Assembly (NCBI GenBank): GCA_902619615.1 | Contig: CACNFD010000006.1 | Span: 54,380 to 118,379, forward strand | Direction: 5' to 3' | Length of the DNA: 64,000 bases | Source of the DNA: an uncultured SAR116 cluster alpha proteobacterium | GTDB lineage: Bacteria > Pseudomonadota > Alphaproteobacteria > Puniceispirillales > Marisalimonadaceae | Shown: one piece after another, positions 39,839 to 49,223 of the stretch | How the letters are laid out: every line of letters begins with the position of its first letter | How positions within the stretch are numbered: position 1 is the first letter of the stretch | Notes under the pieces: generated by a model | The model's database searches: none | What the model was told of the DNA's origin: nothing | Seen by the model: the letters and a program-made list of their open reading frames with translations, nothing else | Made by a program: the position numbers and the translations under genes

Positions 39839-40828
39839 TTGAATAAGAAAACTAAAGTTTTAATAACAGGTGCAGCAGGTTTCATTGGATTTCACTTATC
39901 AAAATCACTTCTTAAAAACAATTTTGATGTCGTGGCGGTAGATAATCTCAATAATTATTATTCAGTTGAACTTAAAAAATCAAGACTAGAGATTTTAACA
40001 AAAAACTACGCTCGTTTTTTTAAAATAGATATAACTAACTTTGATGAATTAAAAACATGTTTTGTTAAAGAAAAACCCGACTTAGTTGTTCATCTGGCAG
40101 CTCAAGCAGGGGTTAGATATTCTTTAGAAAATCCTAATTCATATATCCAAAATAATATAGTAGGTTTTTTCAATATATTAGAAATCTGTAAAAATTTTAA
40201 TATAGAAAAACTAATATTTGCATCATCATCATCAGTTTATGGTAACTCTAATAAAGATAAATTTGATGAAAACGATCACGTAGATAATCCTTTGAATATG
40301 TATTCAGCTTCAAAAAAATCCAACGAGTTAATGGCTTATACATATTCTAGTCTATATAATGTTCCTTGTATTGGTCTTAGATTCTTTACAGTGTATGGTC
40401 CATGGGGAAGACCAGACATGGCTTATTTTAAATTTACAAAAAATATTATAAATGATGTGCCTATTGAAGTCTATGGTAATGGTGAAATGTCTAGAGATTT
40501 TACATATATAGATGATATCGTTCATGGTATTTTAGAATTAGTAAATATAGATAATAAAAAGTTATTTACAGAAAATGTTCTTTTTGAAATTTTAAATTTA
40601 GGTAATGATAGTCCTGTTGAATTAAATGAGTTCATTTCCATTATTGAAAAAACTATTGGAAAAAAGGCAATAAAACAAATTCTAGAAATACAGCCTGGTG
40701 ACGTTAAAAGAACGTCAGCGAATTTAAGAAAAATACAGTCTAAAATTAATTTTTTTCCAAAAACAAAGATAGAAGCAGGTTTGCCTAAATTTATAGAATG
40801 GTATAACTCATATTATGAGTTATCATAA
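39839..40828 (+). CDS. UDP-glucuronate 4-epimerase-like SDR
   Basis: An extended short-chain dehydrogenase (329 aa). The NAD motif GAAGFIG is at 11-17, and the catalytic pair Y155/K159 is in YSASK. DNLNNYYSVELKKSRL and RFFTVYGPWGRPDMA are typical of UDP-glucuronate 4-epimerases (CapI/LspL type), which make UDP-galacturonate for surface glycans. The start is TTG with GGAA upstream. Its last 16 bases overlap the convergent 3-hydroxyisobutyrate dehydrogenase gene. Substrate assignment within the epimerases is probable, not certain. Confidence 0.83.
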   Translation: MNKKTKVLITGAAGFIGFHLSKSLLKNNFDVVAVDNLNNYYSVELKKSRLEILTKNYARFFKIDITNFDELKTCFVKEKPDLVVHLAAQAGVRYSLENPNSYIQNNIVGFFNILEICKNFNIEKLIFASSSSVYGNSNKDKFDENDHVDNPLNMYSASKKSNELMAYTYSSLYNVPCIGLRFFTVYGPWGRPDMAYFKFTKNIINDVPIEVYGNGEMSRDFTYIDDIVHGILELVNIDNKKLFTENVLFEILNLGNDSPVELNEFISIIEKTIGKKAIKQILEIQPGDVKRTSANLRKIQSKINFFPKTKIEAGLPKFIEWYNSYYELS

Positions 40829-41688
40829 TTAACAATACTTGAAAAATCCAAGTCACCTTTTTTGTTGTCAACTAAACTTTTATAATTTTTTAAAACTTTT
40901 TTACCAATTTCTAAGTCAAGATTTGAATGAGCCGCAGCGGACAGAGCTAAAGACAAGTCTTTAAGCATCAGCTGAGAAGAAAAGCCAGGCTTAAAATCAT
41001 TGTCTGCAGGACTTGAGGGGCCAATTCCTTTAATAGGTGAATAATTATTCAATGCCCAACAAGATCCTGTTGAAGTTGATAAAACATTATAGAATTTATT
41101 CATATCTAAAGACTGAGAGTTTGCTAATTTTATTGCTTCACCTAACCCTGACATAGTTATGGCAAGCAACAAATTATTGCACATTTTAGTAGCCTGACCT
41201 GACCCAGCTTTTCCGCATAAAATTGACTTGTTACCCATAATTTCAAATAATGGCAACATTTTATTATATGCCTCTTCTGTGCCTCCAACCATGAAAGTTA
41301 AAGAACCATTATCTGCTCCAATTGTACCACCAGAAACAGGTGCATCTAATGAAAGGAGGTTTTTACTTTTTGCCATATTATGTAATCGTTTTGTTGTCTC
41401 TACATCAATAGTTGAGCAGTCAACAAGCAATGTATTAGATTTTAGGTTTTTGAGTAGAGAGTTCCAAACTTTTTCAACCACTGTACCATTAGGAAGCATA
41501 GTAATTATTATCTCATTATCATCATTAATCTCATTAATACATGTTTTTTGAATAATATTATATTTTTTTAATTTTGCGAAAACGTCTTCATTGACGTCAT
41601 ATCCATTTATGAGATGATTTGCCTGAGAGAGATTTCTTGACATGAAAAATCCCATATTACCTAATCCAATAAAGCCAACTTTTTTCAT
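40813..41688 (-). CDS. mmsB: 3-hydroxyisobutyrate dehydrogenase family protein
   Basis: A beta-hydroxyacid dehydrogenase of 291 aa. It has the NAD motif GFIGLGNMG (5-13), substrate block DAPVSGGTIGADNGSLTFMVGG, catalytic lysine in GSGQATKMCNN and a C-terminal KDLSLAL region. In valine degradation this enzyme makes methylmalonate semialdehyde; related enzymes reduce tartronate semialdehyde or succinic semialdehyde. It begins 3 bases after the GH84 gene and so shares its transcript, an odd pairing for valine catabolism. Confidence 0.85.
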   Translation of the reverse strand: MKKVGFIGLGNMGFFMSRNLSQANHLINGYDVNEDVFAKLKKYNIIQKTCINEINDDNEIIITMLPNGTVVEKVWNSLLKNLKSNTLLVDCSTIDVETTKRLHNMAKSKNLLSLDAPVSGGTIGADNGSLTFMVGGTEEAYNKMLPLFEIMGNKSILCGKAGSGQATKMCNNLLLAITMSGLGEAIKLANSQSLDMNKFYNVLSTSTGSCWALNNYSPIKGIGPSSPADNDFKPGFSSQLMLKDLSLALSAAAHSNLDLEIGKKVLKNYKSLVDNKKGDLDFSSIVNYDNS

Positions 41689-41691
41689 TTA

Positions 41692-42822
41692 TCACTCCAT
41701 TTTAGTTTTTAACAAAACTTCTTTTAATGGAACAGGAAATATTTTAGACACTCGATTAATATCTAAGTTACCATTAAGTAGTAGTAAATCTTGTTTCAAA
41801 ATTAACATATATTGATACCATTCTCTTGATAAAGGAGTTTTCCATTTCCACAATAAAAAATCAAGCGCATCAATTTCCTCAATATAACTATATTTTTTGT
41901 TTAATATTTTTTTGTTAAAATTAATTGGAAAAAAATATTTACTTATAATTTTAAACTCACTTGGAGTTTTATATTTTTCTAAGACTTTAATCCAACCCCT
42001 TTCAAAATCTTTCTTTTTCGTCGATAAATTTATTAAATCAAGAATAAATAAATCTGTTTTGATTAGGCCAGTTGGATTAATCATAGTGTTATTAAAATTA
42101 ATTCTTCCAAGATATGGACCAATAAAAATTCTTTTCGGACAATAATCATTTGCATATAAGTTGTCCCAGAAAATTATTCTATTAGATGTATATTTTTGTA
42201 TTGTAATTAATTCATCTTTTTTATTTGTATTAGATACAATTTTTTTCCCGCAATAAAATATGGGAATATTTTTGTTTAAGTTTTTGCTAAATTCTTGTAT
42301 GTACATGCATTCTTTATTAATCAATTCGTCAGAGTAAACTCTTGGCACAACGAAAATTATTTCTTTTAATTCTTTTGAAAGATTATTAGCTAATTCTGCA
42401 TGTATTACTCCCTCACTCTTTTTTTCGTCATTTCTAAATGATCGACTTGGTATGTCGTCAAATAATAAACAAATGTATGGAGCACCATAAGATTTTAATA
42501 GTTTTGCTTTTTTGACGAGTATATTAAAGTCATTGCTACTTTTGCTAAAGTTAAAATCTAATCCAGGAGAAATACCAACCAAAACATTTATTTTTAATCT
42601 TTGGCTATTTTTACAAAAGTTTTTAAAAGCATTGATCCAATTGTTATTATAATTTTTACGCCAATCTAACCTATGATTCAAATCCTCTTTTGGACAATAA
42701 AAGTATGTATTAAAATTACAATTATTTAGTTTTCTAAGAATTTGGTTTCTCTCTGACCAATTCAACAAACGACCATAATATCCTTCGATATAACCATTTA
42801 TATTAGTTGTAAATGCTTTCAT
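41692..42822 (-). CDS. GH84 (O-GlcNAcase-like) beta-N-acetylglucosaminidase
   Basis: A 376-residue glycoside hydrolase family 84 protein. It begins with GYIEGYYGRLLNWSERNQIL and has NTYFYCPKEDLNHR, a GISPGLDF block, and the paired catalytic aspartates D122-D123 in LLFDDIP, used in substrate-assisted cleavage by this family. WDNLYANDYCPKRIFIGPYLGR is the hallmark Asn-containing segment. No signal peptide or extra binding domain is present, so it should be cytosolic, unlike secreted bacterial relatives from pathogens. Neighbours (PIG-L deacetylase, AnmK, AmpG, YkuD) suggest action on GlcNAc from cell-wall recycling; that role is inferred. Confidence 0.86.
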   Translation of the reverse strand: MKAFTTNINGYIEGYYGRLLNWSERNQILRKLNNCNFNTYFYCPKEDLNHRLDWRKNYNNNWINAFKNFCKNSQRLKINVLVGISPGLDFNFSKSSNDFNILVKKAKLLKSYGAPYICLLFDDIPSRSFRNDEKKSEGVIHAELANNLSKELKEIIFVVPRVYSDELINKECMYIQEFSKNLNKNIPIFYCGKKIVSNTNKKDELITIQKYTSNRIIFWDNLYANDYCPKRIFIGPYLGRINFNNTMINPTGLIKTDLFILDLINLSTKKKDFERGWIKVLEKYKTPSEFKIISKYFFPINFNKKILNKKYSYIEEIDALDFLLWKWKTPLSREWYQYMLILKQDLLLLNGNLDINRVSKIFPVPLKEVLLKTKME

Positions 42823-42872
42823 ACATATGCTATGAGTAATTTTAAATTAATATTATACTAAGAATAAAATAA

Positions 42873-43562
42873 ATGAAAGTATTAGCAATCGGCGCACATC
42901 CTGATGATATAGAAATATTTATGCTTGGTTTATTAATGTCTTGTAAGGCGAGAAATGATGATATCTTTTTAGCTATAGCCACTGACGGTGGAGCAGGAAA
43001 TGTTCTTGATCATCCTGATTTAAAAAATGTAAGGAAAAAGGAAACTATAGATGCCCTTAAATCTCTAGGTAAGCCACATTTTTTTGATTTTCCAGATGGA
43101 GATTTATTTTTTGTTCGAGAAGCTGCTAAATCAATAAAGGAATTCATAACATTTATCAAACCAGATTTAATAGTGACTCATGCCCCTGAAGATTATCATC
43201 CGGATCATCGAGCTTTATCCGAATTCGTAAATGCAGCTGCTGGTTTTATATGCCCAATATTATACGCAGATAGTTTGATGGGTATAAATTTTATACCTGA
43301 ATATTATATAGATATTACACAATATTTCGAAAAAAAATCTGAAGCTATACTAAAGCATAAAAGTCAGGACCCAGAAAAATTCTTGAAAGCAACAGAGATT
43401 TTAAATAGGTTTAGATCCGCCCAATGCAATGCTTCAGATAAAAATTACGCCGAAGCATATAGATGGGAAAGGAGGTTTCCTTATTCAGATATAAGAGACT
43501 TGTTACCTCCTAGTCCTAATATCAACCAATTCTACAAATCTTTGAACAAATCAATGATTTAA
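42873..43562 (+). CDS. PIG-L family N-acetylglucosamine deacetylase-like protein
   Basis: A zinc-dependent deacetylase of the PIG-L/LmbE family (229 aa). The metal motif AHPDD (8-12) and HPDH in EDYHPDHRAL are intact. Known members deacetylate GlcNAc-inositol, GlcNAc-malate or antibiotic precursors. It is divergent from the GH84 gene (50-base gap) and convergent with anmK (4-base overlap), so a GlcNAc-containing substrate is reasonable but unproven. It has no signal peptide. Confidence 0.87.
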   Translation: MKVLAIGAHPDDIEIFMLGLLMSCKARNDDIFLAIATDGGAGNVLDHPDLKNVRKKETIDALKSLGKPHFFDFPDGDLFFVREAAKSIKEFITFIKPDLIVTHAPEDYHPDHRALSEFVNAAAGFICPILYADSLMGINFIPEYYIDITQYFEKKSEAILKHKSQDPEKFLKATEILNRFRSAQCNASDKNYAEAYRWERRFPYSDIRDLLPPSPNINQFYKSLNKSMI

Positions 43563-44662
43563 TATTTAAATTTTACTAGATCACCCAATATTGTATTTTG
43601 TTTAACACCTGTTGTATCAGGAAATGTGGATGGTAGATTATAAATCTTTCTACCAGCTAAAAAAGCTATTAATTCAGCTTCAATATAATCACTATCCAAA
43701 TTAATTTCTTCACCTGTATAAATTAAAGATGAAATATTTGTTTTTTTTACTAAATTTACTAAGTGTTTATTTTTTTGTCCGCCGCCTACTAAAATTGTAA
43801 TTTTTGGTTTTTTTGGTAATAATTCTACTGCCATTTTTATTGTCATAGATGATAATGCACATAAGGTTGCTATGCAGTCATATTTGTCTAAATTAAAAAA
43901 TTCTTTAAGATATTTGTTATCAAAAACGTGCTTTCTTTCCAGTGATTTAGGAGGAGATTTAGAATAATATAAATCTTCGGAGTATTTCCTAATTAGATTG
44001 AAATTTACATTTCCTTTAGAGGCATGAAATCCTTCATCATCAAAGTTTAAATTAAAATGTCTTTTCATAAAGTAATCTATTAAATTATTACCAGGCCCAG
44101 TATCAAACCCAATAATTTTATTACCATCCCAATAAGTTAAATTAGAAATACCTCCAATGTTTATAATTATACCGGGTAAATCAACCTTTAAACTTTTAAG
44201 AATATATTTATGATAAATAGGTGCAATGGGAGCACCTTGCCCACCAGAATTCAGATCGTTACTTCTGAAATTATATACCACATCTAACTTCAATAATTTA
44301 GAAAGAAGTTTTCCATCACCTAGCTGGTAAGACTTTTTATTTTGGACATCATGAAAAATTGTTTGTCCATGAAATCCAATTATATGTGGTCTAATTTTAG
44401 ATAAAAAAATCAATTCCTCCACAACTTTAGCATGTTCACATGTAATCAAGTAAGACAAGCGATCATAAAAGTCTTGGTTATTAACGAAATTTGTTGGGTT
44501 CTTTACGGCAATTTGTAATAAGTCATATGTTTCCTTTGAGTAAGGGGTAATGCTTTTAAATTTTGTTCTGGCAATTTTTTTACCATTAGTATAAACCAAG
44601 ATTGCGTCAATACCATCCATGCTGGTACCTGACATTAATCCAATAGTAGGGTAAGAAATCAT
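43559..44662 (-). CDS. anmK: Anhydro-N-acetylmuramic acid kinase
   Basis: Kinase that opens and phosphorylates 1,6-anhydroMurNAc to MurNAc-6-phosphate in cell-wall recycling (367 aa). It has the N-terminal GLMSGTSMDGID (8-19) of the family, GFHGQTIFHD, the catalytic region IGFDTGPGNNLID and a C-terminal GGGQKN. This is the most specific peptidoglycan-recycling marker in the window and supports reading the AmpG/YkuD/GH84 neighbourhood the same way. The etherase MurQ is not nearby. Confidence 0.93.
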   Translation of the reverse strand: MISYPTIGLMSGTSMDGIDAILVYTNGKKIARTKFKSITPYSKETYDLLQIAVKNPTNFVNNQDFYDRLSYLITCEHAKVVEELIFLSKIRPHIIGFHGQTIFHDVQNKKSYQLGDGKLLSKLLKLDVVYNFRSNDLNSGGQGAPIAPIYHKYILKSLKVDLPGIIINIGGISNLTYWDGNKIIGFDTGPGNNLIDYFMKRHFNLNFDDEGFHASKGNVNFNLIRKYSEDLYYSKSPPKSLERKHVFDNKYLKEFFNLDKYDCIATLCALSSMTIKMAVELLPKKPKITILVGGGQKNKHLVNLVKKTNISSLIYTGEEINLDSDYIEAELIAFLAGRKIYNLPSTFPDTTGVKQNTILGDLVKFKY

Positions 44663-44750
44663 TTATTTAATAACTTTTATCAATTTAAATTAATATATTT
44701 CAGTTATAAAAATAAATAAATTTTATTTTTAAGGATACTTGGAGATTAGT

Positions 44751-45896
44751 TTGGAAAAAGATGAATTTAATTATTTTAACTTAATAATTTTTTTTATACT
44801 TTGTTTATTTTTTATAACCTCTATATTTCCTGAACATTACCCAGATAATAAAAACTTAATATTTAACTTAATTTCAAATTATTATGAGCTAAACTATACT
44901 GTACAAAACTTATTTCTAAATTCTTACAATTTTTTAAAATGTAAAATCATAATTGACCAGGATTGTATTCAAAAAAATTTAAGTGATTACAATAGAGTTT
45001 CTTTTTTTATTCCAACTTTTCTTCTAATAATATCTATATTTCTGTTGAATAGTTATTTTTTTAAAAAAGATAAAAATACAAACATTACTAATAATATTAT
45101 GTTGTCATGTTTATGTTTTCCATCAGTTTTATTAAGCATTACCTCATTAAGTTCAGAAGCTTCATATACTCTAATATCAATTTTTGTAATGTTAAATATA
45201 AAAAGTTTGAAGAAATTTAATGTCAATTTTCTTATTTTAATTATATTGTTAATTTATTGCTATCAATTAGATAGAGGCAATAGTGTAGTTTTTTACTGTT
45301 TTTTATCAGGCTTATTTATTCTTACCTATATACGAAACTTTTTAACATTTAAATTATTTATATCAATATTATTTGTAATTTCCATTTTAATATTAATCTT
45401 AGAAAGTTATATTTTCAATTTAATTGGAGAATTTATATTTATTGACAAGATTAGGGGTTTAAATGAAGAGATTTTAAGATTAAATCTCCATAATCTTAGT
45501 TTAACAGAGTCATTGAAAAGATATTTTTATTTTTGGATTACTTTAACATCATTTATGTTACCTAATAAAATATTTATTTTTTCTTTTTCAATAATTCTTA
45601 TTTCATGCCTAATAATTACTAATTTTAAAAAAGAAACCAAATTATTAGATATTTATAAATTTCATTTATCCTTTATTACAAAAAATGATCAAGTATTGTT
45701 TCTTTGGTTAATACTGTTTCCAATTTTTATGATAAATATTCTTCCAACTCATGCATATGCAAAATATTACTTATTTTATCTCCCCCTATTAATAAAATTA
45801 TTTTATAATTTTTTTAATTTTAATATTTTTTTATATTTTATTTTTCTTGCTTCTTGTATTTCTATAATTGAATATAAAATAAGATTTTTTTATTGA
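44751..45896 (+). CDS. Unrecognised polytopic membrane protein (glycan locus)
   Basis: I do not recognise the family. The protein (381 aa from TTG 44751) has about eight to ten hydrophobic helices separated by short Lys/Asn-rich loops, with a polar segment (about 55-80) after the first helix and SITSLSSEASY in the middle. Size and topology recall EpsG/Wzy-type polymerases, but no diagnostic residues are clear. TTG at 44751 has GGAG 6 bases upstream; the TTG at 44739 overlaps that site. It is followed closely by the HddC-like gene and probably opens the glycan transcript. Confidence 0.6.
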   Translation: MEKDEFNYFNLIIFFILCLFFITSIFPEHYPDNKNLIFNLISNYYELNYTVQNLFLNSYNFLKCKIIIDQDCIQKNLSDYNRVSFFIPTFLLIISIFLLNSYFFKKDKNTNITNNIMLSCLCFPSVLLSITSLSSEASYTLISIFVMLNIKSLKKFNVNFLILIILLIYCYQLDRGNSVVFYCFLSGLFILTYIRNFLTFKLFISILFVISILILILESYIFNLIGEFIFIDKIRGLNEEILRLNLHNLSLTESLKRYFYFWITLTSFMLPNKIFIFSFSIILISCLIITNFKKETKLLDIYKFHLSFITKNDQVLFLWLILFPIFMINILPTHAYAKYYLFYLPLLIKLFYNFFNFNIFLYFIFLASCISIIEYKIRFFY

Positions 45897-45914
45897 TTAA
45901 TAGGATTTTTATTT

Positions 45915-46637
45915 TTGAAAAAAAAATTAAAAATTAATGATTTAGTACTATTAGTTGGAGGTTTAGGGACCAGATTAAGAAGCATAATTTCAGATGTGCC
46001 CAAGCCAATGGCACCAGTAAGAAACAAACCATTTTTACACTATATGATGCAATATTGGTACGATCAAGGGATAAGAAACTTTCACTTGTTATTGGGCTAT
46101 AAAGGATCGATAATAAAAAATTTTTTTGGTTCTAAGTTCAAAGATAGTAATATCTTTTATTATTCAGAAGATAGATTGGCAGGAACAGGAGGAGCTTTAA
46201 AGTTATTTTTAATGCAATCAAAAAACTGGAATCACGATCAAGATTTTATTTTAATAAATGGAGATACATGGTTAGATGTTGATATTAACCAATTAATTTC
46301 AGACAATGAAAATTACAAAAGAAAAATAATAATAGCTGTTAAGGAAATTCCTATAAATAATAGATACGGCACTCTTAAGATACAAAATGATTACGTTATA
46401 GATATTCTACCTTCAAATAATAAAAAAGCATTTATCAATAGTGGACTTTATATATTTAAACCATTTATGTTAATTGAATACCTTTTTAACGAAACAAAAT
46501 ATAATTTTTCTTTTGAAACTGATATCTTGCCTTATTTGATGAGAGACAAAAAAGTTGTTGCAAGTTTTGCAATAAAAAAGTTCTTAGACATTGGTATTCC
46601 AGAAGATTACATTAAAACGATAGACATTTTTATTTAA
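45915..46637 (+). CDS. HddC-like sugar-1-phosphate nucleotidyltransferase
   Basis: A 240-residue nucleotidyltransferase with the signature GGLGTRLRSIISDVPKPMAPV and EDRLAGTGGALKLF. This pattern is that of D-glycero-alpha-D-manno-heptose-1-phosphate guanylyltransferase (HddC), and an HddA-like kinase lies 2.6 kb downstream, which favours GDP-heptose synthesis. Related mannose- or glucose-1-phosphate enzymes remain possible. The start is TTG with AGGA about 10 bases upstream. Confidence 0.78.
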   Translation: MKKKLKINDLVLLVGGLGTRLRSIISDVPKPMAPVRNKPFLHYMMQYWYDQGIRNFHLLLGYKGSIIKNFFGSKFKDSNIFYYSEDRLAGTGGALKLFLMQSKNWNHDQDFILINGDTWLDVDINQLISDNENYKRKIIIAVKEIPINNRYGTLKIQNDYVIDILPSNNKKAFINSGLYIFKPFMLIEYLFNETKYNFSFETDILPYLMRDKKVVASFAIKKFLDIGIPEDYIKTIDIFI

Positions 46638-46739
46638 CATGATAATAAATAGTTAGTTAATTTATTGATTACATTAAATATAGCTATATTAATTAATTAT
46701 TATAAAAAAAGTGTTAAATTATATATATTGGAATTGTCA

Positions 46740-47678
46740 ATGAGTTCAAAAATATTAGTAACTGGTGGTTCAGGTTATATTGGATCAATATTAGTTCCTG
46801 ACTTACTTGAGGAAGGATTTAAAGTTAAGGTTATAGACAACTTTATGTATGGGCAGACTAGCCTTGCAAGTTGTTGTCATAATGATAATTTGGATATCAT
46901 TAATGGTGATATTAGGGATGAAGCATTAATGAAAGAAAACATGAAAAATGTTGATTTTATAATTCCCTTGGCAGCACTCGTTGGAGCGCCAATATGTAAG
47001 AAAGACCCAGTAGGTGCACAAACAATTAATCATGATGCAATTCTAAAAATGTTAAAATTAAAATCTAAAAACCAACATATTTTAATGCCCACCACTAATA
47101 GTGCTTATGGGTCTGGTGGTCATAATAATTTTTGTACAGAAGAAACACCTTTAAATCCGATTTCAAAATATTCGTTAGATAAAGTAGCTGTCGAACAAGA
47201 ATTAATGCAGTTAGAAAATGTCATAAGCTTTAGATTGGCTACCGTTTTTGGAATTTCACCTAGAATGAGATTAGATCTGCTAGTAAACGATTTTGTTTAT
47301 CGTGCAGTTAAAGATAAATTTATTGTATTATTTGAGAGTTCTTTTAAAAGAAATTACATACATGTAAGAGATATTAGTAAGGTTTTCAGACATTCTATAA
47401 AAAATTTTCAAGAGATGAAAAACAATATTTTTAATGTTGGCCTTTCTGACGCGAATGTTTCAAAATATGAATTATGTTCCATTATTAAAGAAGAGATTAA
47501 AGATTTTACTTTTATTGATGAGCCAATAGGTGTTGATCCAGATCAAAGAAATTATATTGTTTCAAATGCTAAGATTGAGAAAACAGGCTTTAAACCTCAA
47601 GTTTCTCTCAAAAAAGGTATAAAAGAATTAGTTAAAGGTTTTACTATGTTTAGAAATAATTATCATGGAAATGTTTAA
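46740..47678 (+). CDS. NAD-dependent epimerase/dehydratase (extended SDR)
   Basis: An SDR of 312 aa from the ATG at 46740, where MSSKILVTGGSGYIGS gives a normal Rossmann start. An in-frame start at 46665 adds 25 hydrophobic residues before the first beta strand and is not credible. GGSGYIG is the NAD motif, TNSAYGSGG the Ser region, and YSLDKVAVE carries the Tyr and Lys. FMYGQTSLASCC after the second strand is typical of a subgroup seen in sugar-nucleotide clusters. It sits between HddC-like and radical SAM genes and probably modifies the same nucleotide sugar. Confidence 0.78.
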   Translation: MSSKILVTGGSGYIGSILVPDLLEEGFKVKVIDNFMYGQTSLASCCHNDNLDIINGDIRDEALMKENMKNVDFIIPLAALVGAPICKKDPVGAQTINHDAILKMLKLKSKNQHILMPTTNSAYGSGGHNNFCTEETPLNPISKYSLDKVAVEQELMQLENVISFRLATVFGISPRMRLDLLVNDFVYRAVKDKFIVLFESSFKRNYIHVRDISKVFRHSIKNFQEMKNNIFNVGLSDANVSKYELCSIIKEEIKDFTFIDEPIGVDPDQRNYIVSNAKIEKTGFKPQVSLKKGIKELVKGFTMFRNNYHGNV

Positions 47679-47696
47679 ATATTATAGGGACATGCA

Positions 47697-49223
47697 ATGG
47701 TTGATGTGTTATTTGTTACACCAAATTCTTCACAAAGAGCTTATCAAGATTTAGCTAAAACATTTTCAGCAATTGAGCCTCCAACTTGGTCTTTACTATT
47801 AGCTGAATCATGCAGATCAAAAGGTTTTAGTGTTGCTATATTAGATGCTGATGCTGAGAGACTAGCTATAGACGATTGTGTAACTAGAATTAATGAAATA
47901 AATCCAAGGCTTATTTTGTTTGTGTTATATGGGCAAAACCCAAATTCTGGTACAACAAGTATGATAGGTGCAATTGAGCTAGCAAATCATATTAAGGAAT
48001 GTGATTTAATAAACCCAATTGCTTTTGTAGGATCTCATACAAGCGCTCTCCCTAAGGAGGTTTTAGCGTATAATAGTGTTGATTTTGTTCTTTTGAACGA
48101 AGGCACTTATGCGTTACATAATTTACTAAGAAGTGATTTATCTAGTGATTTAGATAAAATAAAGGGTATAGGTTTTAAGATTTATGAAGGAGGAAAAATA
48201 AATTTAATTTTAAATGATCCTGAATATCCTGTTCCTCAAGAAAGAATGGATTTAGATCTACCAGGATATGCATGGGACTTACTACCATATAAGTCCAGAC
48301 CTCTAGATATGTACAGAGCTCACTTTTGGCACGCTGGTTTTAATCATGAAAAAAGAACACCTTTTGCTGCTATATATACATCATTGGGTTGCCAATTTGC
48401 GTGCTCATTTTGCATGATTAACATTGTAAATCGAATAGATAATTCTGATAACGTAAACGCTTCTAATTCTAAGGGAATGCGTTTTTGGTCCGTAGAGTGG
48501 GTAAAAAAAGAGTTAAAAAAATTAGCCAACATGGGAGTTGAGACTGTAAGAATTAGTGATGAGATGTTTTTTTTAAATAAAAAATATTATCGTCCAATAT
48601 TACAATCGATTATCGATAATGAATATAAATTTAATATGTGGACTTATTCTAGAATTGATACTGTTAGAGAAGATGCTTTAGAATTATTTAAGAAGTCAGG
48701 TGTTAATTGGTTAGCTTTAGGCGTTGAAGCTGGTAATCAATTAGTAAGACAAGAAGTTTCTAAAGGATCCTTTAAAGAAGTTAATATTAGAGATATATGT
48801 AAACAAATCAATAATTATGACATTAATATAATTTCAAACTTTATTTTTGGTTTTCCAGAAGATAATTTTGAAACAATGAACCAAACTTTAAATTTAGCGT
48901 TAGAATTAAATTCAGAAACAGCAAATTTCTATCCTTGTCAAGCTCTTCCAGGTAGCCCTTTATACACAAAAGCTAAAATTGAAGGTATAGAGTTACCGCA
49001 AACCTATTCTGAATTCGGCTTTTTAACTTATGATAGTAAACCAATGTCCACTAAATATGTAAGCTCAGCTGAAGTTCTTGAATTTAGAGACAATGCTTGG
49101 CAAACATATTTTACTAATAGTAACTACTTAAGTTTAGTCGAAAAAAAGTTTGGAGTTAAAGAAAGAAATAATATTATTGAAATGTCAAAGATTAAACTTA
49201 AAAGAAAGTTGCTTGGTAAATAA
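47697..49223 (+). CDS. B12-binding-domain radical SAM protein
   Basis: A 508-residue radical SAM enzyme. The N-terminal 150 residues look like a cobalamin-binding Rossmann domain (MVDVLFVTPNSS...SLLLAESCRSKGFSVAILD), without the DxHxxG cobalt-ligand motif. The [4Fe-4S] cysteines are C232, C236 and C239 in GCQFACSFC. LALGVEAGNQLVRQEVSKG and SNFIFGFPED are typical later segments. Such enzymes perform methylations or carbon-skeleton changes. It overlaps the next gene by one base (TAATG), so it belongs to the HddA-like/GDP-sugar operon. The substrate is unknown. Confidence 0.85.
   Translation: MVDVLFVTPNSSQRAYQDLAKTFSAIEPPTWSLLLAESCRSKGFSVAILDADAERLAIDDCVTRINEINPRLILFVLYGQNPNSGTTSMIGAIELANHIKECDLINPIAFVGSHTSALPKEVLAYNSVDFVLLNEGTYALHNLLRSDLSSDLDKIKGIGFKIYEGGKINLILNDPEYPVPQERMDLDLPGYAWDLLPYKSRPLDMYRAHFWHAGFNHEKRTPFAAIYTSLGCQFACSFCMINIVNRIDNSDNVNASNSKGMRFWSVEWVKKELKKLANMGVETVRISDEMFFLNKKYYRPILQSIIDNEYKFNMWTYSRIDTVREDALELFKKSGVNWLALGVEAGNQLVRQEVSKGSFKEVNIRDICKQINNYDINIISNFIFGFPEDNFETMNQTLNLALELNSETANFYPCQALPGSPLYTKAKIEGIELPQTYSEFGFLTYDSKPMSTKYVSSAEVLEFRDNAWQTYFTNSNYLSLVEKKFGVKERNNIIEMSKIKLKRKLLGK

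Noticed and set aside
46665..46739. N-terminal hydrophobic extension of the SDR gene at 46740
   Set aside because: It precedes the first Rossmann strand, has no ribosome site, and would put a membrane-like segment before an ordinary cytosolic SDR.
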